From Heterohyrax brucei (taxonomy: Eukaryota > Chordata > Mammalia > Hyracoidea > Procaviidae), in assembly GCA_028571685.1 (NCBI GenBank), contig CM053143.1, positions 143,688,829 through 143,752,828 of the forward strand: a stretch of DNA of 64,000 bases, in the 5' to 3' direction. Shown piece by piece: positions 1 through 11,200 of this stretch. The stretch's first letter is position 1. Each line of letters begins with the position of its first letter. The position numbers were made by a program, and so were the translations under genes. Below the pieces are notes generated by a model. It did not search any database. It was not told the DNA's origin and worked only from the letters and a program-made list of their open reading frames with translations.

Positions 1-1075
1 GACTTTTAACTGCTTGTCTGCACTCTCCTGCGCCCTAGTACAGCTCAGTGCTTCCGTCTTCCTCTGATGGCCTTTCCTTCCCTGCCCTAGCTCATTCCCT
101 GGGTTCCTTGCTTTACTGCTCTCTGAGACCTTCAACTTCTTGGTCCTTAGATCTTTCTACCATACCCAACAGGTAGACCTCCAACTCTAAGTCAGTGTAA
201 ATGCCTCATTTTCTAGTCCTATATTCCTGCCTTTCAGAACCAGGAGAGACTATTACACAGCAACGCGTCTTAATGGCGTTTTCAACATTCAGCATCAGTT
301 GCCAAAAGAAAAACATGGCAAAATATCATTTTTCAGCTCACTGAACCTTCCCCACTACTTGGTCACTATATCCTTCCTGAAATACTGCTTCAGTTTTCTT
401 GTAGAATAACAAAAAAAAAAATTTCTTGTTTTTCCTCTTGCTTCACTGGCATACAAATTTCTTTTTGCCCAGCTCCTCCTTTCCTCAGACACTGCATGTT
501 TCAGTGCTCCAGGGCCAAGTCCTTGGTCTTCTTACCTGTCTACACTCACTCATTTAGTTGCATGGTTTTAAACATTACCCCTTTCTTCATGGCTTTCAAG
601 TTTATATGTCCTTCCTAGTCCAGATTTCCCACCACCGCCTCCACTATCCACCGTCAAACCTACAGAATACACACTGTGTGGAAAGCCCCTTCTTGTGGCC
701 TTTTAATACCCTCAAAGAAGGAAGCAATAGGTTTGACTGTTACAGAGCCCATGTCGTCCCCCCCTCAGGACCACCTCTTTATTTTCTAGGTGCATCCAAA
801 ACTATGTCAGCCTTTCACAGTTTTTCTATTCCTCCTATTCTAGAGATCTGATCAATTCCCATCAACAGTATCTCCTAAAATAAAAACTTTTCACTTGAGA
901 TCTATACCTCCCTTGAGGTGCCTCTTACCCAAATCACTGGGGAGTGAGCGAGTGGTGTCTTGGAAAGCTCACGTGACTGTGACTTGATCCTATGTTCCTT
1001 GCTGTTCTCATCTACATGGAGATATTCTCTGCCATCCCTCTTCTCTAGTGGAGAACGTCCAGGACTAGGATGTCA
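1..1075. other. CORIN intron, no recognised gene
   Basis: A pyrimidine-rich, gene-free stretch. The segment around 480-860 resembles old interspersed repeat DNA but I cannot name the family. No upstream CORIN exon (with the catalytic-His AAHC-type motif) is visible here or up to 4940. Confidence 0.5.
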
Positions 1076-1077
1076 CG

Positions 1078-1295
1078 AAGGGTTCCTGGCTGTGCAGTGG
1101 TTAGGCACTCGACTGCTATCTGAAAGATCGGTGGTTTGAACCCACCAGGCACTCTGTAGGAAACAGAGGTGGCAGTCTGCTTCATGAAGAATACAGGCTT
1201 AGAACACCCAGTGGGGGAATTCTACTCTTCTACTGTGTCCTGTAGGGTTGCTTTGAGTTGAAGTCAATGTGATGGCAATGGGTTTGATGTTTTTG
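1078..1295 (+). mobile_element. AfroSINE
   Basis: A tRNA-derived head (ttcctggctgtgcagtgg, ggtttgaacccacc), body (ggcagtctgcttc) and tail (gagttgaagtcaatgtgatg) are in order. Confidence 0.8.
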
Positions 1296-1707
1296 CTTTA
1301 GGATATTGCCAGAATAAGGCCTAAACTATCTTTCTGGGTCTCACCCTCTTTTTGAACCTTTTGGAGGAGAGGAAAGGGGAATCAACAAGTTGTTACTTGC
1401 TTACTTCTCCTTATCTTACAACTGTCTATCATGTACTGTGAACTTGCACCTGAACAGCTCACCATCACTGCTTAAAGCACTCACATCTGACATAAGATCA
1501 TGAATTTCAAATGAGCATCTAACACTACAAAACACTTCCACTATACTTTTGTAGGAAAGTTACTTTTCTAAACGTCCGAGACAGCCATTTGCCAGCTTTG
1601 CTTGTCTGCTCCGCCTCTCACATCCCCCACTGCCCTCACATCATATTTCAAAGAGAAAAGAGATGTCATCAGATCTGCCGCCATAGCTCATCCTCAATTT
1701 CAAAAAA

Positions 1708-1822
1708 TGACATGCAGTTTGAACTCACCAGTGTCTCCACAGGACAGAGATGTGGCAGTCTGTTTCTGTAAAGATGACAGCCATGGAAATACAACAGAGT
1801 AGTTCTACTCTCTCCTATATGT
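1708..1822 (+). mobile_element. AfroSINE fragment
   Basis: Contains the B-box-like end of the head and body (gatgtggcagtctgtttctg, gtagttctactct). The 5' head and 3' tail are missing. Confidence 0.65.
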
Positions 1823-1824
1823 TT

Positions 1825-1992
1825 ACCGGAAACCCTGTGGCATAGTAGGTAAGTGCTGTGGCTGCTAACCAAAACATCAACAATGTAAATCCACCAGGTG
1901 CTCCTTGGAAACTCTCTGGGGCAGTTCTGCTCTGGTGTATAGAGTCACTGTGAGTCAGAACCAACTCGACAGCAGTGGGTTTGGTTTGGGGT
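1825..1992 (+). mobile_element. AfroSINE
   Basis: Head (gaaaccctgtggcatagtag), middle and tail (gagtcagaaccaactcgaca, gtttggtttgggg) are present. It abuts the preceding fragment in the same orientation. Confidence 0.85.
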
Positions 1993-2321
1993 TCATATGT
2001 TTGCTATGAGCTGGAATCTACTCAGTGGCGGTGGGATGTGACCACCTCCTCTACCTGCCTTCAGAGTGTGGTGGGTGACATGTCTCTGCTCATATACAAA
2101 GCCAACCATACTCGCTCTCACTATTTCAAAGACTTTACTCCCAACATTATCATTTCTATTTTGTGTCATTAATGTCTATGTTTTACTAGATTATTCCCCT
2201 TAGCAAACAATGTGACTTAATATTACTAACCTTAACCTTCCCTTGACTTGACATCGCTTTTCAGCTACTGCTCCATTTTAGCTACCATTCACAGTAAAAC
2301 TCCTAAAAAGGGTTTCCTACA

Positions 2322-3073
2322 ATCACTGTCTTCGCTTTTCCACCTCACATTTTTCCTCACCCCACTCCAGCTGGCATGTTAGGAGGGTCACTACAGAACC
2401 GACCCTTATCAAAGTTTCCAGTGACTTTCATCTTCCTAAATCCAATGGTCAACTGTCACGTTTCTAACTCACTGTAACACTCTCCAGTACTTCATTACCA
2501 TCTTCTTCTTGAAATAACTCTAGTTTTCTTCTGTAATAAAAAATCTTGCTTTCCTTTGACTTCACAGACCTACTCTTTTCTTTGTTTTTCCAGACAGTCC
2601 TCCTTGCTGCTGCTCTGAGGTCTAATAGTGAAGTAGAAGCCATTCCCCTTTATCCTGAAGATTTTAAATTTATATACCAAACCCATTGCCATGAAGTCAT
2701 AGTGACCCTGTAGAACAGGTGGAACTGCCCCAAATGGTTTCCAAGACTGCTGTCTTTCCTAAAGTAAATTATTGTATCATTCTATGTAGCAGCTTGGGGG
2801 TTCGAACCACTGATCTACTTTTAGCAGATGAGTGCTTAACCACTGTGGCAGCCTGGCTTCTTTGATTGCTGTATGACACTTTTTAGATTAATTTAATTCT
2901 TTCCCTAAAATAACTATGTCTTTACTTTTCCACCTCACATTTTTCTTCAACTCACTCTAGCTGGGATGTTAGGAAGGTCACTACAGAACTGACACTTATC
3001 AGTGTTTCCAGTGGCTTTTATCTTCCTGAATCCAGTGGTCAATTCTCAAGTTTTGACTGGGTGTAATACTCTG
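2322..3073. repeat. imperfect direct duplication, about 590 bp apart
   Basis: Segments 2322-2483 and 2909-3073 are clearly similar (shared cacctcacatttttc, gttaggaaggtcactacag-like, gtttccagtg, atcttcctaa/gaatcca). An AfroSINE at 2674-2860 lies between them. This is either a local duplication or two copies of an old repeat; the family is not recognised. Confidence 0.6.
2674..2860 (-). mobile_element. AfroSINE
   Basis: Minus-strand copy: begins on the + strand with aaacccattgccatgaagtc and ends with the head complement (cttaaccactgtggcagcc). The middle is diverged. Confidence 0.75.
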
Positions 3074-3167
3074 TAATAGCCTGTTACGGATACTTTTGAA
3101 CTGATACTGTGACTTTCAAGTAGCTAGTAATTCTGCTACCTGTCTTTGCTTCTACCTAGAGACAGGA

Positions 3168-3366
3168 AATGGAGCTGTGATGACATAGTGAACAGTTGAA
3201 CTATTAACCAAAAGGTCAGCATTTTGAATCCGCTAGCCATTCCATGACAGTCTACTTCTGGAAGGAGTTACGACTTCTGCAGTCCTGCAGGGCAGTTCTG
3301 CTCTGTCCTATACGGTTGCCGTGAGTTGGAATCAACTTGATAGTAACCGATTTGGTTTGGAGTTTG
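3168..3366 (+). mobile_element. AfroSINE
   Basis: Head variant, ctattaaccaaaaggtcagc, body, and tail gagttggaatcaacttgata are present. Confidence 0.8.
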
Positions 3367-3552
3367 GAGACAGGGGTAGTTCTGCCATTATTTCTCACTT
3401 GTTTCTTCTAACACAAAAAGGTATGTAGCAACATACCAGTTATAACGTCTCCCTCACTTCAGGCTGTCCTTTCAGATATTACGTTCTTATTTTTCTTGGT
3501 TTCATCCAGGCCTGGGGAAAAAAAAGGAAGAGACTCTTGATTTTAACATCAT

Positions 3553-4023
3553 TGTCACGGATTGGATTGTGTCCCAGCCAGAATGTGTGTAACCATTTGG
3601 CTAGGCTGTGGTTCCTAGTATTGTGTGATGTTCCTGTATGCTGTAAACCTTGTCTCTATGATGTCAGTGAGGGAGGATGCACAGCAGTTGTGTTGGTGGG
3701 GTGGCACTCAGTGTGTAAGATTATGTTGGGCCTTGAGGCATTCTCTTGAGATATAAAGGAAAGAAGCTGGCAGAGAGAGCTGGGAACCTCATAGCACCAA
3801 GAAAGCAGTGCCAGGAGCAGAGTAAATCCTTTGGAAAGGACCCAGGGTCCCCTGTGCCTCAGAAGCTCCCAGTCCAGGGGAAGACTGACAACAAGGACCT
3901 TCCTCCAGAGCCAGCAGAGAAAGACTCTCCCTGGAGCCGATGCCCTGAATTTGGACTTGTAGCCAACTGTACTGTGACAGAATAAAATTTCTCCTTTTAA
4001 AGTCATCCACTGCTGATATCAGC
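3553..4023 (+). mobile_element. MaLR-type (ERVL-MaLR) solo LTR
   Basis: Starts tgtcacggattggattgtgt, the typical start of MLT1-like LTRs. It carries aaggaccttcctccagagcc and ends with an internal poly-A signal (gacagaataaaatttctcc) followed by aagtcatccactgctgata. About 470 bp. Related copies lie at 25688, 45407 and 58619. The family-level name is inferred; the afrotherian subfamily is unknown. No coding capacity. Confidence 0.6.
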
Positions 4024-4530
4024 TATACATATGATATATATATGATATAATGTATATTTATGTATATATTAATAAATTTGTTATATATGATATGTATTTC
4101 AGAAATATATATAAATCTTATATGTAAATATATTATAAAAAAAACAAACCAGTGCTATTGAGTCGATTCTGACTCACAGAAACTCCATAGGACAGAGTAG
4201 AACTGCTCCATAGAGTTTCCATGGAGAGCCTGGCTGATGTGAACTGCCAATCTTTTGGTTAGCAGATGTAGCACTTAACCACTATGCCACCAGGGTTTCC
4301 AAATATGCTATATATGTTAATAAATATAATCTATATTTACTATATAATATATATTATAAATAAATGTATTTCAGAAATATCTATTTCTGAATATTCTGAA
4401 ATTGTATTCTGAAAATTTCCATATTTCATAAACAAATATTCAGAAATATATATTTCTGAAATATATGGAAAATTTCTGAAACATATATAATATTTATGTA
4501 TTAATATTTATATATAATACGTTTCAGAAG
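4015..4530. repeat. AT-rich low-complexity tract with embedded AfroSINE
   Basis: Dominated by ata/tata and cagaaatatatt-type motifs on both sides of a minus-strand AfroSINE at 4143-4300. Palindrome-rich, no gene. Confidence 0.85.
4143..4300 (-). mobile_element. AfroSINE inside AT-rich tract
   Basis: On the + strand: tail complement attgagtcgattctgactca, body ggacagagtagaactgctcc, head complement ttaaccactatgccaccagg. Confidence 0.85.
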
Positions 4531-4940
4531 ATTTCCCCCCAAACTTGACATTTCTCCTAGGCCTTTGTTCCTTCTTGGAAGACTCACTTATGCTTGATTT
4601 ATTTTTCTTCTCCTTTTTAAATTTTTCCCTTGTCTTCTGGCTCTTCCTCAAGTCTTTTCATTATCTTTCCACTTCACTCAAGTAAGTAACTTTTTGCCTG
4701 CCATGAAATAGGAACACATTTTACTTCTGGGAATAATCCCATTCAAGAAGCATGAGCTTTGCTTTCCACCACAGTAACAATTATTTACTTACCATTCAGG
4801 CCAATATATAAATGCTTCTTAAATGGAGGTATTCATAACTAACAAAATAGTAAACAAGGGAAAATACTGAAAATTCACACGGGAATTTTAATAAATAAAT
4901 GTGGGTGAAGATGCCAGTAACTCTGAAAATGTTATTTCAG

Positions 4941-5212
4941 GAGAGAAAGTGCTGCTGTTTGGAAAGTGGTGCTGGGTATCAACAATCTAGACCGCCCGTC
5001 GGCGTTCATGCAGACGCGCCACGTGAAGACCATCATCCTGCACCCTCGCTACAGTCGAGCAGTGGTGGACTATGACATCAGCATAGTCGAACTGAGCGAA
5101 GCCATCAATGAGACAAGCTACGTCCGGCCTGTCTGCTTGCCCAGTGCGGGGCAGTCAGTAGAACCCGACACGTACTGTTACATCACAGGCTGGGGGCACA
5201 TGGGCAACAAAA
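4941..5212 (+). CDS. CORIN: CORIN exon: protease domain, catalytic Asp
   Basis: A 272-bp exon between acceptor ttatttcag at 4932-4940 and donor gtaagc at 5213. It starts in phase 1, with one base completing a Gly codon, then reads RESAAVWKVVLGINNLD and ends one base into the Met codon of NK-M. It carries the catalytic Asp of DYDISIVELSE and the conserved CYITGWGH strand. NETS is a potential N-glycosylation site. GC content rises well above the flanking intron, with several CpGs, as expected of a conserved exon. Confidence 0.96.
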
Positions 5213-8200
5213 GTAAGCCGGGATCCTCGAGAACATTTGCCTGTCAGCTTCTAACTGAAAAATCTGTGTCACTTCCTAGCCTTTGACCAGTTTCCTGTTT
5301 TCACTTATACAAGTATAGTCACAAATGGAAAATACTCAGCATGTGTGTCATCTCCCCTGCATGTAAATCATAATCGGTACTCTATTACAGCATTTGTATC
5401 TGCCAAGGCCAAATGCAGCTTCAGAAACCTTTCTCCTTAGAATCTTTCCCATGGGAGTCACTCGTTACCAGTACTTTGGAGTTCCCTTGCAAGATGGGAC
5501 CTATCCATCACCCCTGGCTTTACAGCATCTTTATCAATGACGTGGGCTAACTGAAGGTAGACCTCCTCCAAGGCTGTATTTAGTGACCAGGCAGTTCTGC
5601 TTCTATGGTCAAGCTGCTAGGTCACATTTCTAATTCTGTGGCACAATTTGGTCTCCCCTGCATCTGCGATACAATCTCTAGGTTTGTGTTAGAGAAAGAA
5701 GATTGGTTTGCCTTTTGCTAATTTAAATTGATTAAAATAGTTTAGGTCTCTAGATTATTTAAACATTATACATGTTCTCTCTGTGTGTGTGTAGTATAAC
5801 TGCCAATTAAATTTGTGAACTCATCGCAGAAAAAATGCTACATACCTCACTGCTGAAGATCACTACAGTCACCTTCCAAGCACCTCCCTTGGGAAGCGAC
5901 ACACAAGCACCTGTGCCTAGTCTACCCTTCAAAGCAGTTTTGGAACTCTTTTTCTGGAATGGCCATCAGTGCTGTCATCAGATTACCCTTGATGTCCTGA
6001 ATGTCATCCAAATGTCTTCTTTTTGACATTTTCTTTATCTTTGGGTAAAGAAAAAAGTCACTGGGGGCCAGATCAAGCGAGTAGGGATGGTGTTCCAATG
6101 CAGTTGTTTCCTGGCTGAAAACTCCCTTACAGACAACCATGCAGTTAAGTTTGCGAACTTGCCATCATGCCACTGTGCAATTGCCATTCAAGAAAGAGTT
6201 CCAAAATTGCTTTCAAGGGTGGACTAGGCACTGGCGTTGGTGCATAGCTTCCCAAGGGGAGTACTTCGAAGCGGACTGGGTGATATTCAGCAATGAGGTA
6301 CGTAGCACCTAGAACAATTAAGTTTGCAGACTCGTCAGAACTCGTGTGTGATTCACAGTGAACTCATATGTTAAAGAGTAGAACTGAACTCCATAGGGAG
6401 TCTTGACTATAGGCCTCATGGAAGCAGTTTGTCAGCCCTTTCTTCTATGGAGCCACTGGGAGGACTTCAACCACAAACCTTTAGGTTCACCACCAACTGC
6501 AAACCACTTGAACTACCCAGGCTTCTTCTACAAAGAGACTGAAAATTTGTACTATACACTCCTGACTCCCATGTGGGCTCTTTCAGTCTGCTTGACCTAG
6601 CAAAAGTTTAAAATAAGAATTCAGTCAATGAAACATTTCCTTTAACTTCAAGTGCTGGCCACTGTAACTGTATCAAGTGTAAGGCCATAGTTTTTGGAAA
6701 GGGTGATGTGTGTTTGTGTCCTGTTGTTGACCTTAGGAACCAACAATTTGAAGGACTTTTTTTTTCCTTGAAATTTAGTCAGATATGTTTTAAGCTAAGG
6801 TGAGTTTTCTTTTTTTTTCCTGTTAAGATTAAGAATGGAAAGGGAAAGTCAACAGGCAGAAGTAAGTTAATGATGTCTGAAGAGCTCTTGTGTAAGAAAT
6901 TTGAAGGCAATATTAGACATACAATGTCACCATTTCTTCACTCCTTGTTTTTGAAAGCCATGATCAGTAATGTGCTAGAAGCATGGAATATACTTTATAT
7001 TGCCTCTGTTTATATTCCTCCCACAGCAGCCACATCAGACTCAGAGCTGCAAGTCAACATATTATTGTACATACCACATATACAGGATAGCATGCATAGC
7101 AGTGGTCTGAATTTAGTCAGAAAGATCTGATTGTCCCTGACTACACCACTCACTGAGATAACTGTCCGTTATCTCACCTGTAAGATAGGAAAAAATTAGC
7201 AACTGTCTAATGCACAGGATTATCATAAAGATTAAAGGGAATTATGTCCAGGAAATGTGAAGTGAAGGTCCCTGGCCTGCTGCAATACCCAGCAATTGTT
7301 AGTGTTCTTATCACCAGTGTTTTGACAACTCTTGAAACTTCCACTGTCTGCATCACATTGATTATTCCAAAAATGATTCTGCCCTCCACTAAAGTGTCCC
7401 TTATACATATACTGGTTGACCATTGCTGTCTAAAAGGATGGTAGTATGTGTAATTCTGTAGAATGACTACAAGCAAGATTGATGTTGTCTTGCTTCAAGA
7501 AATTCTTTGTTGTTCTGTGACAACTGTCAAGCAAAATGGAATTTATATATTCTCTCTACTGGCACCAATAGATGATTTTGTTTCCCTTTTAGCATCTCTC
7601 TGTCATATCATCTAGGATTATAGGCTCTAGCATCAACTAATGGGTCCATAGCACATGGGAAGACATGTCTTCTTCTCCTAGGATTGGGCAACTCTTCCTC
7701 GATTTTACAGGCATTCTGTGCTTAAAAGCAGGACCAGCTCACACTGCACTGGCTGCCTGTGACCTGGAGCAGAGCTCTGGGTTCACTTTTCCCTCTTTTC
7801 TTTGTCGTAGTTGTTTTTGTACAGCACATAACAAGAGGAGGAAGACAGAACTTCCTCAACCAGCCTGTGTCTCAATAATCTCATTAATAGAATAGAAAAT
7901 ACTCTTATTAATAAAATGGAAGTATCCCACTGTATGACTGCTATAAACACTTTGAATTAGAAAATTTTGAAATGATATGTCAGAAAAGACTGTTTCCCTT
8001 GGTATAAAAATGTACTCATTTAATATTTGGCTAGCCTCATCTTTGAGTACTGGATCACATGTGTGTATACATATATGTCTCTTTCTCTTCTTTCTTTAAC
8101 CCAGTGCCTTTTAAGCTCCAAGAAGGGGAGGTCCGCATTATTTCTCTGGAACAGTGTCAGTCCTACTTTGACATGAAGACTATCACCAACCGGATGATAT

Positions 8201-11200
8201 GCGCTGGCTACGAGTCTGGCACAGTGGATTCCTGCATGGTAAGTTGCTTTCTGGGGTAACCAATGAGATTCAGTTTAGCCAAAGTTTCAGTAGGTCTATC
8301 TTACCTGCTGTCGAGTTGGTGCTGACTCATAGCAGCCCTCTAAGACAGAGGAGAACTGCCCCAGGTGGTTTCCAAGGAGCAGCTGGTGGGTTCAAACTGC
8401 CTATCTTTTGGTGAGCGCCCAGCTCTTAACCATGGTGACACCAGAGCTCCATTCAGTGAGTCTATATAAACTCACTATTAGCAATTCATTTATTATCAAA
8501 TGTTCAGTTGTTCTTCATGCAGAACCCATGCAGTCCTCCTAACTGCTCCCGTGCTTCACTGGTTGCCTTTAGCTTTCCCACTACTGTATGGTGAGCAGTA
8601 TCCTTCATTGGCAACAAGAGGAAGAACAACTATTCTAGGCCATCTCTCTTGACCACTTCAGTGGCTAGGACAAATGGCAGTAACTACGAATTTAAACAAG
8701 CTGATCCAGAGGGCTGAGGGGTACCAGAGAACATCATTAATCATCAGGATGATGATACTGAAGACCAGCATGTGTGATGAGATCACATCTGTCTCAGGGG
8801 GATCACACTATCATTTTCTGGGCCCTCACTTGATTGCCAGGATGTTTTCCAGTGTCACTGAACCAGCTTATAAATGTTCAGATTCCTGGTCACAACCACT
8901 CACAGAACATAGTTCCCTGGCAGTGCAGGGCAGTATTTTTAATTTTACTTAGAGTTGGATCTGACTTGACAGCACTTGGCTTTGGCTAAAAACTTATTGA
9001 ATATTATACTGGACTTACTCCAAGGAGGGTTGCCATGAGTCAGAATTAACAACAACTGGCTTTTGGTTTACCACTAACCCAACACAACTAAATAACATTT
9101 TTGATGTTCAACTTCAGAATGGGCCAATCAGGAGATTAAGAAGGGTTCAGTGATTCCTTGGACAGTTCTTAGACTTCTGCCAGAGTTCTCTAAGGGGCCA
9201 CCCTCCTTTTGGCTTCATGGCCAAAGTTATCCAGCAGTGCTAGAAGAGTACTTGCCTTCCATGCTAGAAGCCCAGATTTGATTTCCCAAGTCAAGAAAAG
9301 TGTTTTAGAAGATGGCATGATATGCAGCCTGAAACAGAGAATTTGTGGCCTGAAAGATCTGGAGTGGATCTGTCTCTGTCAGCAAGAACACTGTGACCTG
9401 GGCAGAGCTATCTAACCTCTTGATACTTTTGTTATGAGAAGAACCATAACCTGCTGCCATCAAATTAGTTTGGACTCACAGTGACCCTATAGGACAGAGT
9501 AGAACTGCCCTATAGCGTTTCCAAGGAGCGCCCGGTGGATTCACACTGCTGACCTTCGGGTTAGTATCCATAGCCACTATCACACTGAGATTTTCTTTCT
9601 TATGAAGAGATGGAGCTAATTCTGTCTGATTTTCAGAGACTTTTTTAGGAATAAATGAGGTAATGTATGTCAAAGCCTCTATTTTTCACATATGTGTATG
9701 AAATGCCTGACAATACTTAATTCTATATATTAACAGTAATTATATTAATATTAACATCTATCAATTAAGTACTTCTGTGCTCCAGGCACTCTTCAAAATG
9801 ATTTACGTTAACTTGTTTAATCTGCACAATCACCCCATGAGGTAGTATTATTATTGTTTTCCCTATTTCATAGATCAAAACAGTGAGCAATCAGAGAGGT
9901 TAAGTATCTTACTCCAGATCACCCAGCATGAAGGCCTTTAAGTCAGGCCAAGCTTCAGGGTCCAAGTGCTCAGCTACTGTACTATCCTAGTAGCAATTAT
10001 CAATATGAATACATTTTTCGCTTTCCCAGAATCATTTGTGGTCTATAATAGCCTCTTGGCACAAGTTCAAGGTCATCTTTTGGTATTTACTAAAGGATGG
10101 AAAGAAGTTGTTTCTTTGAGAGGGAATTGAAGGAGCAGACATAGATACAGGCACACTCATATAATGATGGCTAGTAGGAAGTTCCTGGGTGGTCAAATAG
10201 TTCATAGCCCAGCTGCTAACTGAAAGTTTAGGGGTTTGGAAGAAAGGTCCAGTGATCCACTGCTGAACAATCAGCCACTAAAAACATTTTGGAGAACAGT
10301 TCTACTCAAATTCACGAGGTGACCATGAGCTGTAATCAACTCCATGGCAACTGGCTTTGGTAAGAGGAATTCCTTGTTGTTAGGCGCTGTTAAGTCAGTT
10401 CTGACTCATAGCAACCCTGTGTACAATAGAAGGAAACACTGACAGGTGAATGGTGGAATAGGAACCACGGGCTGCCAACTTCTCTAAGAGTGGGATTCAG
10501 CCCTTGTGGGTATATTAAGGGAGCCCTGGTGGCACAGTGGTTAAAACACTCAGCTACTAACCAAAAGGTTAGTAGTTTAGACCTACCAGCCATTCCAAGG
10601 GAGAAGGATGTGGCAGTTGGCTTCTGTAAAGATTTATGGCCTTGGAAACCCTATGGGAGCAACTCTGCTCTGTCCTCTGGAGTTACTGTGAGTCAAAATG
10701 GACCTGACAGCAGTGGGCTTGGTTTAGAGTGGATGTCTTAAATTTATACCAGCTGTGCTTTAACACAACCCCAGGTGAAGAACAAAACGTGAAACAAACC
10801 AAGCTGTTTTTTTAATGGGTCTAAAGCAAGCATGTACATCACAACCTCTATTATATGACATACATCATGCATCTTAATTGCATCAAAAGGACATGTTAAA
10901 AACCATGTGTCCCTCCGTCAAGGTCTATAAATCACAAGGATCACTTCTAAGACCAAACATAAACTTTGGCCTGGAGCCCAACATTACCAAGAGGAAAAAA
11001 ACCCCAAAGAGATGGAACCAGGCAAACTGTACCTTTAGCTGTATTCTGCCTTTCATTTTGAATTGCTTCCTCTACACTTCTTGTCTTCTACCTAATAAGC
11101 TGCTTGCTAGGTGTAGCTCAAAAGGTACACCTTGGGAGGGTGTTTTTCTTCACCTGGAAGTAATTATTGATTCCTTTGATGCCCTCGTTACAGTCCTTAG

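Noticed and set aside
3656..4006. 116-codon open frame on the - strand
   Set aside because: Lies antisense within a MaLR-type LTR; no known protein features.
4966..5286. 106-codon frame as a stand-alone gene
   Set aside because: It is the CORIN exon read through its donor site into the intron; the true exon is 4941-5212.
10490..10741. 83-codon open frame, LVAQWLKHSATNQKVSSLDL
   Set aside because: This peptide is the standard translation of an AfroSINE head; no gene.
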